DNA of 64,000 nucleotides, taken from assembly GCA_023415795.1 (NCBI GenBank), contig JAEZJG010000004.1:12336-76335 (forward strand), in the 5' to 3' direction. This document shows, one piece after another, positions 33,933 to 42,749 of the stretch (position 1 is its first letter; each line of letters starts with the position of its first letter). The notes under the pieces were generated by a model. That model did no database searches and was not told where the DNA came from. It saw only the letters and a list, made by a program, of their open reading frames with translations. Source of the stretch: Bacillota bacterium. GTDB lineage: Bacteria > Bacillota > Clostridia > Christensenellales > SZUA-584. Made by a program: the position numbers and the translations under genes.

Positions 33933-35321
33933 TTATACCGTCGGCCACCTGGACTCGTTCTTCATGCCCGTCTTTGCTAGCACCGTGCTTATTTTCTCGC
34001 GCGCGTTGTCAATCACGGCCTGCTCGTTCATCGTCAGTATCTCGCGGTCTTTCACGATGTACTTGCCGTCGATGATCACGTTGTCCACATCGGTGCCCTT
34101 GGCGGAGTAGACCACCAGCGACACCGGATTGGTGTTGGGCGCAAGCCGCGCGTTGTTGCAGTCGATGGTGATGAGGTCCGCCTTCTTGCCCACCTCCAGC
34201 GATCCCAGCTCGTTCTCCTTGCGCATGGCAATAGCGCCGTTGATGGTCGCCATCTCAAGGGCGGTCTCCGCGGGTATCACCAGCGGATCTAAAAGGCGGC
34301 ACTTGTGGATGATAGCCGCCAGCCGCATCGCGTCAAACATGTCGTAGGCGTTGTCGCAGGTGGGGCCGTCAGTGCCCAGCGCCACGTTCACGCCCTCCTC
34401 CATCAGCTCCGGCACGAGGCAGAAGCCGGACGCCAATTTGGCGTTGCTGGCAGGACAATGCACCACGGTCGAGCCGTTGCGGGACAGCGCCTGCATATCC
34501 TCGCGCGTCAGCCAGATGCCGTGCGCCATCATCGTGCGGTCGGTCAGTATGCCTGCGGACTCCGCGAAGTCTCCCGGCTCCTGATTGTACTGCCCGCGCA
34601 TCAGCGCCACATCCTGCTTCACCTCGCAGAAGTGTATCGCGATACCCATGTCGTGCTCGCGCGCCGTCTTGCCCACCTTCTCCAGCATCTGCTTGGTGGT
34701 GGAGCCCACGGGGCGCGGCCCCAGCCATATGTTCACGCGGCCGTCGCCGTCGTTCTCTCTGCGATTCTTCCAGTCGATAGCCTGCTGCAAGCACACGTCG
34801 CCGTCCTCCACCATGCCCTCGCACATGATGTTGTCACGGCTGGCGTACGTCGCGATGTCCATCACCGATTTTGCCAGCACGCCGCGCATACCGCTCTGCA
34901 CCACAGCGTCCGTGATGCCGTCCAGCCCGTAGCGCGACAGCAGCAGCGTTTCCACAAACGTGGTGGTGCCGGATTTGATCATCTCCAGCAGACACAGATC
35001 GGTGCTCGCCCGCGCTTCCTCCTCGTTGTAGCTGCCCATCAGCTTCCAGATGCGCTCCGCCAAAAAGTCGATCAGGCTCACATCGTCCGCACAGCCTTTG
35101 ATCAGCGCCTGCGTCAGGTGCACATGTCCGTTGATCAGACCGGGCATAATGATGCGTCCCGCCATATCGTGAAACTCGTAATTCGGGTACTGCGCCTTTA
35201 TATCGTCCGTCTTGCCCACCGCTTCGATCAGCGTGCCATTCACCGCCACCGCGCCGTCATTTATGATGCGCCTTTGCTTGTCTACTGTAATCACGGTCGC
35301 GCCGCCAACAATGAATCCCAT
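33933..35321 (-). CDS. amidohydrolase, SAH/MTA-deaminase-like
   Basis: 462 residues from ATG 35321, after AGAGAGGG. TIM-barrel amidohydrolase with PGLINGHVHLTQ (HxH), GIAIHFCEVKQD, MAHGIWLT, and LGTDGPTCDN. This is the cytosine-deaminase/TrzA/SsnA-like branch, which deaminates purine- or pyrimidine-like rings; the exact substrate cannot be read. It is one of four amidohydrolase-superfamily enzymes in the window. Downstream of the YheO-type regulator and likely controlled by it. Confidence 0.8.
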   Translation of the reverse strand: MGFIVGGATVITVDKQRRIINDGAVAVNGTLIEAVGKTDDIKAQYPNYEFHDMAGRIIMPGLINGHVHLTQALIKGCADDVSLIDFLAERIWKLMGSYNEEEARASTDLCLLEMIKSGTTTFVETLLLSRYGLDGITDAVVQSGMRGVLAKSVMDIATYASRDNIMCEGMVEDGDVCLQQAIDWKNRRENDGDGRVNIWLGPRPVGSTTKQMLEKVGKTAREHDMGIAIHFCEVKQDVALMRGQYNQEPGDFAESAGILTDRTMMAHGIWLTREDMQALSRNGSTVVHCPASNAKLASGFCLVPELMEEGVNVALGTDGPTCDNAYDMFDAMRLAAIIHKCRLLDPLVIPAETALEMATINGAIAMRKENELGSLEVGKKADLITIDCNNARLAPNTNPVSLVVYSAKGTDVDNVIIDGKYIVKDREILTMNEQAVIDNAREKISTVLAKTGMKNESRWPTV

Positions 35322-35368
35322 ATGAATGCCCTCTCTCTTTCGTTTTTGGATTGGTGAACCGAACACCT

Positions 35369-35398
35369 AATAACCCCCGGAGTGTCTTCCGGGTTATT
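35369..35398. promoter_or_regulatory. hairpin between regulator and amidohydrolase genes
   Basis: AATAACCCCCGGA (35369-35381) pairs with TTCCGGGTTATT (35387-35398) across 5 bases. No T-run follows on the minus strand, so it is more likely a processing or attenuation structure or an operator than a full terminator. Confidence 0.45.
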
Positions 35399-35427
35399 GC
35401 TTCGTTTGTCAAGCCGAAGTGCCGCCG

Positions 35428-36066
35428 TCAGTCCTTGCCGTTTTCCTTCACATCGATGTAGTTGTACAGCGTAAACTTGGATATGCCGAAGAACTTGGAC
35501 ACCTTATCGCCCGACTTGGTAATCAGGAACGCGCCCTTATCCTGCAAATAGCGGATCGCCTTGATCTTGTCCTCGCGGTTCATCTGAGCCACCGGCTTGT
35601 TCACAAGCCGCACCGACTGATCGATAAGATCGTTCAAGAGCCCATTCACGCCCTTGGTGATGCGTTCCGGCTTCTCATCCTTTGCGCCGATAAAACCTTT
35701 TAGCACATAGTCCATCATCATGAAGTTGGTGATGTCGTAGTTGATGGCGAATATGCCCACCACCTTGTCGTTGTTGTCACGAATGTAGATGGTGGTCGAC
35801 TTGAGCATGCGCCCGTCTTCGGTCTGCGTCAGATAGTTGATGCGGTCTTTGAGCTCCTCCGGCTTCTTGTTGCGCGCTTCCAGCACAATGTGCGACGGAC
35901 CATCGCCCACCTGCCGCCCCGTTACATGACCGTTCTCGATGCAGATGATGGTGTGTTCTTCATCCTCTGTGAGATCGTGAATCACCACCTCGCAGTTTTC
36001 TCCGAAGTGACCGGTGATGCCTTTGGCGAGCTGTATCCAGAAAGGTTTGAAAAATGCTTTATTCAT
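35428..36066 (-). CDS. YheO-like PAS / HTH transcriptional regulator
   Basis: 212 residues from ATG 36066, after GGAAGG. N-terminal YheO-type PAS-like domain (ENCEVVIHDLTEDEEHTIICIENG, quoted as ENCEVVIHDLTEDE) and a C-terminal HTH (IRYLQDKGAFLITKSGDKVS, KFFGISKFTLYNYID). Relatives such as DauR regulate amino-acid catabolism. Sits between serine dehydratase and an amidohydrolase, and may control either or both. Confidence 0.8.
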   Translation of the reverse strand: MNKAFFKPFWIQLAKGITGHFGENCEVVIHDLTEDEEHTIICIENGHVTGRQVGDGPSHIVLEARNKKPEELKDRINYLTQTEDGRMLKSTTIYIRDNNDKVVGIFAINYDITNFMMMDYVLKGFIGAKDEKPERITKGVNGLLNDLIDQSVRLVNKPVAQMNREDKIKAIRYLQDKGAFLITKSGDKVSKFFGISKFTLYNYIDVKENGKD

Positions 36067-36157
36067 ATTAATACCTTCCATGATTGCGTTCAATGCCGTT
36101 TGCTGATTCATTTTGATGCTTCTAAGCGACCCCTATCTTAGTATTTTCTCCAATATA

Positions 36158-37063
36158 TCACATATCTTGGGATTCGTCGATATTGCGACGCATGCGGTTT
36201 GCAATCTCCCGACCCGTTTTGGATGCCGCCACGCCGCCCTTCGCCGTCTCGCGCAGCTCAAACGGCAGTGCGCGCCCAACCTCCTTCATCGCGTGGATCA
36301 CCTCATACAGCGGTATCACGCTGGTGATGCCCGCAAGAGCCATATCCGCCGCGGTGACGGCGTTCGCCACGCCCGCCGCGTTGCGCTTGGAGCAAGGCAC
36401 TTCCACCAGCCCCGCCACCGGGTCGCACACCAATCCCATCATGTTTTTCAGCGCAATCGCCGCCGCGCTCAAGGATGCGTCCACGCTGCCGCCCGCCAGC
36501 TCCACCATTGCGGATGCCGCCATTGCCGCTGCCGAGCCGATCTCCGCCTGACAGCCGCCCTCCGCGCCGCTCACCGTTGCGCCGTTGGCAATCAGTATGC
36601 CGATGGCTGACGCGTTGAACAGCGCCCGCACCAGTGCCTCGTCCGAAAACCCGCGTTCCTCGCCCACCGCAATCAGGCAGGCGGGCAGCACGCCGCACGC
36701 GCCCGCCGTGGGGCACGCCACAATGCGCTTCATGCGCGCGTTTTCTTCGGTCACCGCCAGCGCATAGGCTGTGGCGCGTGCCATCAGCGCACCGCCCAGC
36801 GGCTTTGCCTCGGTGGCATATGTATACATCCGTGCCGCGTTCTGACCGATCAGCCCGCCCATAGAGGGTCGGGTAGATACGATGCCCGCTCTCACGTTGG
36901 TTTTCATCACATCCAGCGTCAGCTTCATCTTGTCTGCAACCACGGATACATCCGTCTCGTCGCGCTCCGCCTCGTGCCGCATTGCCAGCTCGGATATGCT
37001 GATGCCAAACTGCGTGGTCAGCGCCTCGATGTCCCGCTGACGCGCATACTGATACTGATACAC
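36158..37063 (-). CDS. sdaAA: L-serine ammonia-lyase, iron-sulfur-dependent, alpha subunit
   Basis: 301 residues from GTG 37063, after AAAGGAGC; a longer start at 37114 would overlap the beta subunit. Cluster ligands in CPTAGACGVLPACL, and MGLVCDPVAGLVEVPCSKRN, plus EGGCQAEIGSAAAMAASAM. Oxygen-sensitive 4Fe-4S enzyme that turns serine into pyruvate and ammonia, as in anaerobes. Forms a complex with the beta subunit just upstream. Confidence 0.92.
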   Translation of the reverse strand: MYQYQYARQRDIEALTTQFGISISELAMRHEAERDETDVSVVADKMKLTLDVMKTNVRAGIVSTRPSMGGLIGQNAARMYTYATEAKPLGGALMARATAYALAVTEENARMKRIVACPTAGACGVLPACLIAVGEERGFSDEALVRALFNASAIGILIANGATVSGAEGGCQAEIGSAAAMAASAMVELAGGSVDASLSAAAIALKNMMGLVCDPVAGLVEVPCSKRNAAGVANAVTAADMALAGITSVIPLYEVIHAMKEVGRALPFELRETAKGGVAASKTGREIANRMRRNIDESQDM

Positions 37064-37076
37064 GTTTGTTGCTCCT

Positions 37077-37751
37077 TTAATACAGCTTGGGTATGTAAAT
37101 AACGTACATATCATTCAGACTCCTGAGCGTTCCCAGTACGTCCGGTGATATGGTTTCGTCCGTCTCCAGAATCATATACGCCCGACCGTGCTTGCCCTGT
37201 CGGTACATGTTCATGTTCGCGATGTTAACGCCGCTGTCCGCCAATATCTTCGCGACGCTCAGCACCGCGCCCGGCTTATCCTGATGGTCTATCACCACCG
37301 TATTATACTTCAGACTGATTTGCAGCGCGGTGTTGTTAATGCGCGTCACCACGATGTTGCCGCCGCCGATGGACGCGCCCGTCACGCTCATCTTCGCGCC
37401 CTCGTCTGCGTTGTTCAAATCGAACCGCACCAGATTGGGCTGCGAGCCTGACTCCTCCTCCACCGCAAAACGGTACGTAAATCCCGCCTCCTTCGCGATG
37501 GCAAGCGCACTCGTCAGCCGCTCGTCGTCCGGCTTTAGCCCCATCAGCCCGCCCACCAGCGCCTTGTCGGTACCGTGACCGCGCAGCGTCGCCGCAAACG
37601 AGCCGTACACATGGATGGTGACGTCGGTGATCGGCTTGTTGAAAATAGCCCGCGCGGCGTTAGCCAGACGGCATGCGCCCCCCGTGTGCGAGCTGGACGG
37701 CCCGATGATGATGGGCCCCACAATATCAAAAACGCTGAAATTGTTCTGCAT
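37077..37751 (-). CDS. sdaAB: L-serine ammonia-lyase, beta subunit
   Basis: 224 residues. N-terminal domain with GPIIIGPSSSHTGGACRLAN and a C-terminal ACT domain (from about 150: TVVIDHQDKPGAVLSVAKIL). The ACT part may bind serine. First of the sdaAB-sdaAA-regulator-amidohydrolase run, 14 bases before sdaAA; divergent from the mocA-like gene. Confidence 0.92.
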   Translation of the reverse strand: MQNNFSVFDIVGPIIIGPSSSHTGGACRLANAARAIFNKPITDVTIHVYGSFAATLRGHGTDKALVGGLMGLKPDDERLTSALAIAKEAGFTYRFAVEEESGSQPNLVRFDLNNADEGAKMSVTGASIGGGNIVVTRINNTALQISLKYNTVVIDHQDKPGAVLSVAKILADSGVNIANMNMYRQGKHGRAYMILETDETISPDVLGTLRSLNDMYVIYIPKLY

Positions 37752-37827
37752 ATCCCTTTTTTCCGTTCCGCGTTTGTTTTATATTCCGCTTAAATGATAT
37801 AATAAACCAAAAACGAAGGAACTACCA

Positions 37828-38421
37828 ATGAAAAATATCGGTTGTATATTACTGGCGGCAGGTGCCGGAGCCCGCTTCGGCGGCGGTAAGCTGAACGCCC
37901 TGCTTGACGGCAAACCGGTCGTCGAATACATTCTGGAAACCTTGAGCAAAGCACCCTTTTGCCGCCGCGTCATCGTCGCCGCCAGCGAGCACATGCTGCA
38001 CACCGCCCGCGAGTTCGGCTTCGATGGTGTCGTAAACCTCTGCCCCGACCACGGCGTCAGCCTCAGCATCCGCTTAGGTTTAGAGTTGATGGGCGGCACC
38101 GACGCCTGCATGTTCTGCGTGGCGGATCAGCCGCTGCTCAAGCCCAAAACGGTGGCTGGCATGCTGGACGACTACGAGCCGGGCACCATACTGATATCGG
38201 CTCACAAAGACCAAAGCGGCAACCCCGTCATCTATCCGGAAATCCTGTACGGCGAGCTCATGGCTCTCTCCGGAGAGGAATCGGGCAAAACGGTGGCATG
38301 CCGCCACGATGCACTGCTGCGCACGTTCCATATCGCAGACGCGTCGCAGCTTGATGATATTGACACCCGGGAGGATTTAATCGCGATGGAAATGCGCCTC
38401 GTCCGCCCGGATGCCCGTTAG
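37828..38421 (+). CDS. mocA: MocA-type nucleotidyltransferase
   Basis: 197 residues. GT-A fold: LAAGAGARFGGGKLNALLDG (nucleotide-binding G-x-GxRxG-K), and DQPLLKP for metal. This is the family of molybdenum-cofactor cytidylyltransferase/YgfJ, found next to xanthine dehydrogenases; CMP or other nucleotide transfer to the cofactor is likely. Stands alone on the plus strand between two leftward blocks. Confidence 0.8.
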   Translation: MKNIGCILLAAGAGARFGGGKLNALLDGKPVVEYILETLSKAPFCRRVIVAASEHMLHTAREFGFDGVVNLCPDHGVSLSIRLGLELMGGTDACMFCVADQPLLKPKTVAGMLDDYEPGTILISAHKDQSGNPVIYPEILYGELMALSGEESGKTVACRHDALLRTFHIADASQLDDIDTREDLIAMEMRLVRPDAR

Positions 38422-38454
38422 TTTAGAACCCTTACTTGATGTAAACCTTATTTC

Positions 38455-38618
38455 CAAGGGGCGCTGCCCCTTGGATCCCCGCCACTTTTCTTAAAGAAAA
38501 GTGGGAAAAGATATATGAGAATGCCTTGTCAATGGCATTCTCTCAATGGGATTCTCAAGGGGCATTGCCCCTTGAGCGGTGGTGTGGAGGCAGAGCCTCC
38601 ACGGTCTTAGACCTTAAT
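38455..38618 (-). repeat. multi-hairpin repeat, copy C
   Basis: Longest clean copy. On the minus strand: GGTCTAAGACC, GGAGGC/GCCTCC, ACCACCGC, CAAGGGGC/GCCCCTTG, GAATCCCATTG, GAATGCC/GGCATTC, CCACTTTTC/GAAAAGTGG, then CAAGGGGC/GCCCCTTGG. Lies in a convergent gap. Confidence 0.75.
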
Positions 38619-38630
38619 CCACATCCAGCA

Positions 38631-38651
38631 CCTTCTCCTCGAAGGAGAAGG
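38631..38651 (+). terminator. rightward terminator
   Basis: CCTTCTCCT (38631-38639), loop CGA, AGGAGAAGG (38643-38651), then CTTTTTTATC. It ends rightward transcription from mocA after passing repeat C. Confidence 0.7.
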
Positions 38652-38659
38652 CTTTTTTA

Positions 38660-39859
38660 TCAGCATCTCGGATACTTGCCGTACCACACCACATCGCGGT
38701 AGTTCTTGGTATCCGTGTCTCCCTCGGTGGAGAACATAATCACGCGGGACGACGCATCAAGACCGATCTCCTTCGCGAGGTCGGGACGGTTCTTCATGAT
38801 CTCGTCCACCAGGCCGGTGCCCACCGCGCCGGATTCACCGGCTACCACGCGCGGATCGCCCGCCAGCGGGTTGCCCAGTATGCGCATGCCGTCCGCCGTC
38901 AGCACATCGTCGCAGGCAAAGAAGCCGTCCGCGAAGTTGCGGATGATCTCCCACGATATCGGATTGGGCACGCCGCACGCAAGACCCGCCATGATGCTGT
39001 CCATGTCGCCGTCCACGCTGCGCGCCTTGCCATCGTTCGCCGCGCCGGAGTTAAAGTAGCACGCCGCCTGATGCGGTTCCACGATGTATATCTTGGGGCA
39101 CTTATCGCCGTAATGGTTGATAAAAACGCCCGCCATTGCCGCCGCCATCGAGCCCACGCCCGCCTGCAAAAACATGTGGGTGGGCAGCACGCCGCCCAGC
39201 TGTTCAATGGCTTCCACGCCCATCGTGGCGTAGCCCTGCATCACCCATGTCGCCACCTGCGCGTCGCCTTCGCTGGCGGTGTCCAGCACCACTTCCCAGC
39301 CCTTTTCGACGGAAAGGCGGTTCACCTCGCGCACGCACCAGTCGTAGTTATCGTCCGACACGATCACCGTACCGCCGAACCTCTCAATCGCGTCGATACG
39401 ATCCTGCACCGTGCCCTTGGGCATATACACGATGGACTTCTGGTTAAACTCGTGCGCCGCCCACGCCACAGACTTGCCGTGGTTGCCGTCAGACGCTGCC
39501 GCGAAAGTCAGGTCGCCCAGCCTCTGCTTCACTTCGTCGGACTTCAGATACGTGAAGTCCACATCCGCGATGTTGACACCCAGCTTGCGGCAGATGCTGT
39601 TGGCCACGGCGTACGCGCCGCCCAGCAGCTTGAAAGCCTTGAGGTTGCCCCGCTGAGACTCATCCTTCACGCACAGGCTGCCCAGCCCTAAGGACGCGGC
39701 GAGCGCGTCCAATCGGGCCAGCGGTGTTTGATTATACTTATCGCCCATCGAGCGGTGGAAGCGGTATACCTTCTCCACTTCCTCCTCGGAGAACAGCGCC
39801 GTTTCGTTGGTGTAGACTCTGTTCTTCATCGCATTGGGTATGTATTTGATCTGCTCCAT
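38660..39859 (-). CDS. ygeX: 2,3-diaminopropionate ammonia-lyase
   Basis: 399 residues. PLP fold-type II enzyme: PLP lysine in GNLKAFKLLGG, AAASDGNHGKS, and glycine loop AGVGSMAAAMAG. Splits 2,3-diaminopropionate to pyruvate and two ammonia. Matches the DpaL/YgeX family in length and motifs. Last gene of the leftward purine cluster, where diaminopropionate is expected to arise from the purine skeleton. Confidence 0.9.
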   Translation of the reverse strand: MEQIKYIPNAMKNRVYTNETALFSEEEVEKVYRFHRSMGDKYNQTPLARLDALAASLGLGSLCVKDESQRGNLKAFKLLGGAYAVANSICRKLGVNIADVDFTYLKSDEVKQRLGDLTFAAASDGNHGKSVAWAAHEFNQKSIVYMPKGTVQDRIDAIERFGGTVIVSDDNYDWCVREVNRLSVEKGWEVVLDTASEGDAQVATWVMQGYATMGVEAIEQLGGVLPTHMFLQAGVGSMAAAMAGVFINHYGDKCPKIYIVEPHQAACYFNSGAANDGKARSVDGDMDSIMAGLACGVPNPISWEIIRNFADGFFACDDVLTADGMRILGNPLAGDPRVVAGESGAVGTGLVDEIMKNRPDLAKEIGLDASSRVIMFSTEGDTDTKNYRDVVWYGKYPRC

Positions 39860-39861
39860 AT

Positions 39862-41328
39862 TTACGCCTCAGCCACCAGCTTGTTGAAGTTCTTGATCAG
39901 CTCATCCAGCTCTTCGGTGTGCGTCACGATGTCTGTCCAGTAGCTGTCGTCTTCCCACTGCGCCACGATCTCGTCGTACGTTTTGCCCTGCTGCTCTACC
40001 CAGGTGTAGTACTTGAGGTTGTGCACGGCCTTGCGGTCGTAGTAGTTCAGCTCCTTGAGGTAGTCGACATTGATGCCGTCGAAGTAACGGGCGTTCACCG
40101 CATGCGCCGCGAAAGCGTCGAAAGCGCCGTGCTCCTCAGCAAGCTCTTCCAGACGGCTGCCGTACATCTCGACGGAGTCGGTCAGTATCGTGACCACAAC
40201 GTCGTCTTCCTTCAGCTCGAAGTACTTGGCGTACTTGATGGCTGCGACAAGGTTGGCAGCGCCGGAGATGCCCACCCAGCCAAGGCGGCTGATGACGTCT
40301 TCGGAGACGCCCTTTTCACGCAGCAGCTTGAGGCCTTCCGGCTCGTTGAACATGCGGATCCACTGCATTGCGATCTCGTCGTCCACGGCCACCGCCACGT
40401 CGGTGTTCTTCACATTGTGTATCCACGGTATATGCTTGTCGCCGATGCCCTCGATGCGGTGCGCGCCAAAGCCGTTGTTGTAGATGGTGGGGCACTGCAG
40501 CGCCTCGGAAGCCACGATGCGGGTCTTGGGGTATATCTTCTTCAGGTAGTCGCCCGCCGCGATGGTTCCCGCGGAGCCGGTGCAGCTCACGTAACCGTGC
40601 ATGTTGCCGCCGACAGCCTTGATAACTTCTTCAATCGCGCTGCCGGTCACTTCATGGTGCCACAGATAGTTGCCGAACTCCTCGAACTGGTTGAATATCA
40701 TCAGATCCTGTCCGGAGTTACGCAGCTCCCAGCACTTGTCGAATATCTCTTTCACGTTGCTCTCGGTGCCCGGCGTCTTGATGGTCTCGCCCGCCACCGT
40801 CTTGAGCCATTCAAAGCGCTCCTTGCTCATGCCCTCGGGCAGAATCGCGATGGAATCGCAGCCGAGCAGCGCCGAGTCGTAAGCGCCGCCGCGGCAGTAG
40901 TTGCCGGTGGACGGCCAAACGGCCTTCTGCGTGGTGGGATCGAACTGACCTGTCACCAGACGGGGAACGAGGCACGCGAACGCCGCGCCCACCTTATGTG
41001 CGCCCGTGGGGAACCACTTGCCGCTGATCGCGACGATCTTCGCCTTTACGCCGGTGATGGCTTCGGGGAACTCGATGTAGTTGACGCCGTCGTAGCCGCC
41101 GCCCTTCTCCGTCGCTTCGTTGTGCCAGTTGATGCGGAACAGGTTGAGCGGGTTCACATCCCAAAGCCCCACGTTTTTCAGCTGTGCCTTGGTGTTCTCG
41201 TCGATCAGCGCGGGGTTCTTCATCTGCGCGAACGTCGGTATCGTGATATTGCGCTCCTTGGAGCGTTTCACCGCTCTTTTCAGGCGGGCCTGATCCATCG
41301 ACAGGTCGATCAATTTGTATTTGCTCAT
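39862..41328 (-). CDS. PLP-dependent fold-type II enzyme, function unassigned
   Basis: 488 residues. Fold-type II signatures are present: PLP lysine in PTGAHKVGAAFACL, an asparagine loop PSTGNYCRGGAYDSALLG, and a glycine-rich phosphate loop SCTGSAGTIAAGDYL. Cysteine-synthase/tryptophan-synthase-beta relatives look like this, but N- and C-terminal extensions differ. It sits 2 bases from ygeX and 38 bases after the dihydropyrimidinase gene, so it shares the purine transcript. It may act on another amino-acid-like purine fragment or on the same intermediate. AAAGGAG lies 8 bases before the ATG. Confidence 0.75.
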   Translation of the reverse strand: MSKYKLIDLSMDQARLKRAVKRSKERNITIPTFAQMKNPALIDENTKAQLKNVGLWDVNPLNLFRINWHNEATEKGGGYDGVNYIEFPEAITGVKAKIVAISGKWFPTGAHKVGAAFACLVPRLVTGQFDPTTQKAVWPSTGNYCRGGAYDSALLGCDSIAILPEGMSKERFEWLKTVAGETIKTPGTESNVKEIFDKCWELRNSGQDLMIFNQFEEFGNYLWHHEVTGSAIEEVIKAVGGNMHGYVSCTGSAGTIAAGDYLKKIYPKTRIVASEALQCPTIYNNGFGAHRIEGIGDKHIPWIHNVKNTDVAVAVDDEIAMQWIRMFNEPEGLKLLREKGVSEDVISRLGWVGISGAANLVAAIKYAKYFELKEDDVVVTILTDSVEMYGSRLEELAEEHGAFDAFAAHAVNARYFDGINVDYLKELNYYDRKAVHNLKYYTWVEQQGKTYDEIVAQWEDDSYWTDIVTHTEELDELIKNFNKLVAEA

Positions 41329-41366
41329 TGCTGTACTCCTTTATACTATAATATTTATTTTGCTGT

Positions 41367-42737
41367 TTAAACGCTGAGCAAGGGTCTGCCGCGTTTGATA
41401 AACTGTCCCCGTCCCTTTTGACCGGCAAATTCATTATGCCAGGCGACCACATCCCCTCTGGATATGACGCAGTCGATACTGCCCTGCATTTGCATCCCCT
41501 CATACGGTGTATAATCCACGTTTTCATGCAGCCGGTCGTGCGTGATTGTGTATTGTTTACCGGGATCAACGATCACTATGTCGGCGTCGCTGCCCGGTTT
41601 GATGACGCCCTTTTGCGGGTACATGCCGAACAGCTTCGCGGGGTTGGTGGAGCATATTTTGGCGAATTGCACCGGGGTTATGCGCCCCTTCATCACGCCC
41701 TCCGAGAACATCAGCGGGAACCGCAGCTCCACGCCGGGCATGCCATTGGGGCACTTGGTGAAATCGCCGCCGCCTAATCTTTGCTTGAGCGTGTAGTCAA
41801 ACGGGCAGTGGTCGGTCGCCACTGTGTGGATATAGCCCTTCTGAATGTCGTCCCACAGCAGCGCGTTGTTTGCCTTGTCACGCAGCGGCGGGCTTAAAAC
41901 GTATTTCAACCCATCCTCCCGCTCGTAATAGGAGTCGTCCAGCAGCAGATACTGCGGGCAGGTCTCCGCGAACAGATTCTTCAGTCCGTTCTGCTTCGCG
42001 AGGTTGATGTATTGCATCCCCAAATGATTGGAGAGGTGCACGATGTAAAGCGGCGCGTCACCCGCCACAGCGGATATCTGTGCAATTCGATTGATGGCCT
42101 CGGCCTCGCACGGCTCCGGACGGCTGATGGCGTGATACTTGGGCGCGGTGTGTCCGCTTTCGGACAGCTCCTTGCGCCGTGTGTTTACCAGAGCGTCGTT
42201 CTCCGGATGCACCGTGATGATGACGCCCAGCTCTTTCGCGCGCTTCAGCACCGCATAGATGTCCTCGTCGCTCATCTTGAAGCCGTACGTCATGTATACC
42301 TTATGGCTGGTGATGCCCTCGTCCGCCAGCGTCTCCATCTTGCTCAGCACATCCTCGTCCACATGCTGCATCACGCCATGGAAGCTGTAGTCGATGACGG
42401 CGTTGCCCGCCGCCAGTTCGTGATAACGCTTGATCTGGTGATCCAGCGCGCAGCCCGCGGGCCCAAAGCCCGGATGATCCACAATGGTGGTGGTGCCGCC
42501 GCAGGCCGCCGCAACGGTGCCGGTATAAAAATCGTCCTGCGCCACCGCGATGCCCACGTCCAGACACAGGTGCGTGTGGACGTCGATGCCGCCCGGCAGC
42601 ACGTATTTATCCGCCGCGTCGATGATTTCGCCGCCGGTGAGTCCGTTTCCGATTTCAGAAATCAGCCCGTTCTCAATGCGCACGTCCGTATGCAGAACGC
42701 CTTCTTCCGTGACCACATATCCGTTTTTGATAATCAT
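41367..42737 (-). CDS. hydA: dihydropyrimidinase/D-hydantoinase-type amidohydrolase
   Basis: 456 residues, family length. HTHLCLD (metal), carboxylated-lysine site GITSHKVYMTY, HPENDALV, YIVHLSNHLG, and VATDHCPFDY. Opens cyclic ureides/hydantoins; in this cluster probably a ring opened from a purine. Homologous to E. coli HydA (hyuA). Confidence 0.88.
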   Translation of the reverse strand: MIIKNGYVVTEEGVLHTDVRIENGLISEIGNGLTGGEIIDAADKYVLPGGIDVHTHLCLDVGIAVAQDDFYTGTVAAACGGTTTIVDHPGFGPAGCALDHQIKRYHELAAGNAVIDYSFHGVMQHVDEDVLSKMETLADEGITSHKVYMTYGFKMSDEDIYAVLKRAKELGVIITVHPENDALVNTRRKELSESGHTAPKYHAISRPEPCEAEAINRIAQISAVAGDAPLYIVHLSNHLGMQYINLAKQNGLKNLFAETCPQYLLLDDSYYEREDGLKYVLSPPLRDKANNALLWDDIQKGYIHTVATDHCPFDYTLKQRLGGGDFTKCPNGMPGVELRFPLMFSEGVMKGRITPVQFAKICSTNPAKLFGMYPQKGVIKPGSDADIVIVDPGKQYTITHDRLHENVDYTPYEGMQMQGSIDCVISRGDVVAWHNEFAGQKGRGQFIKRGRPLLSV

Positions 42738-42749
42738 CGCAGCTTCACC

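Noticed and set aside
39919..41370. 483-codon open frame on the plus strand
   Set aside because: Antisense of the PLP enzyme gene; no SD or motif.
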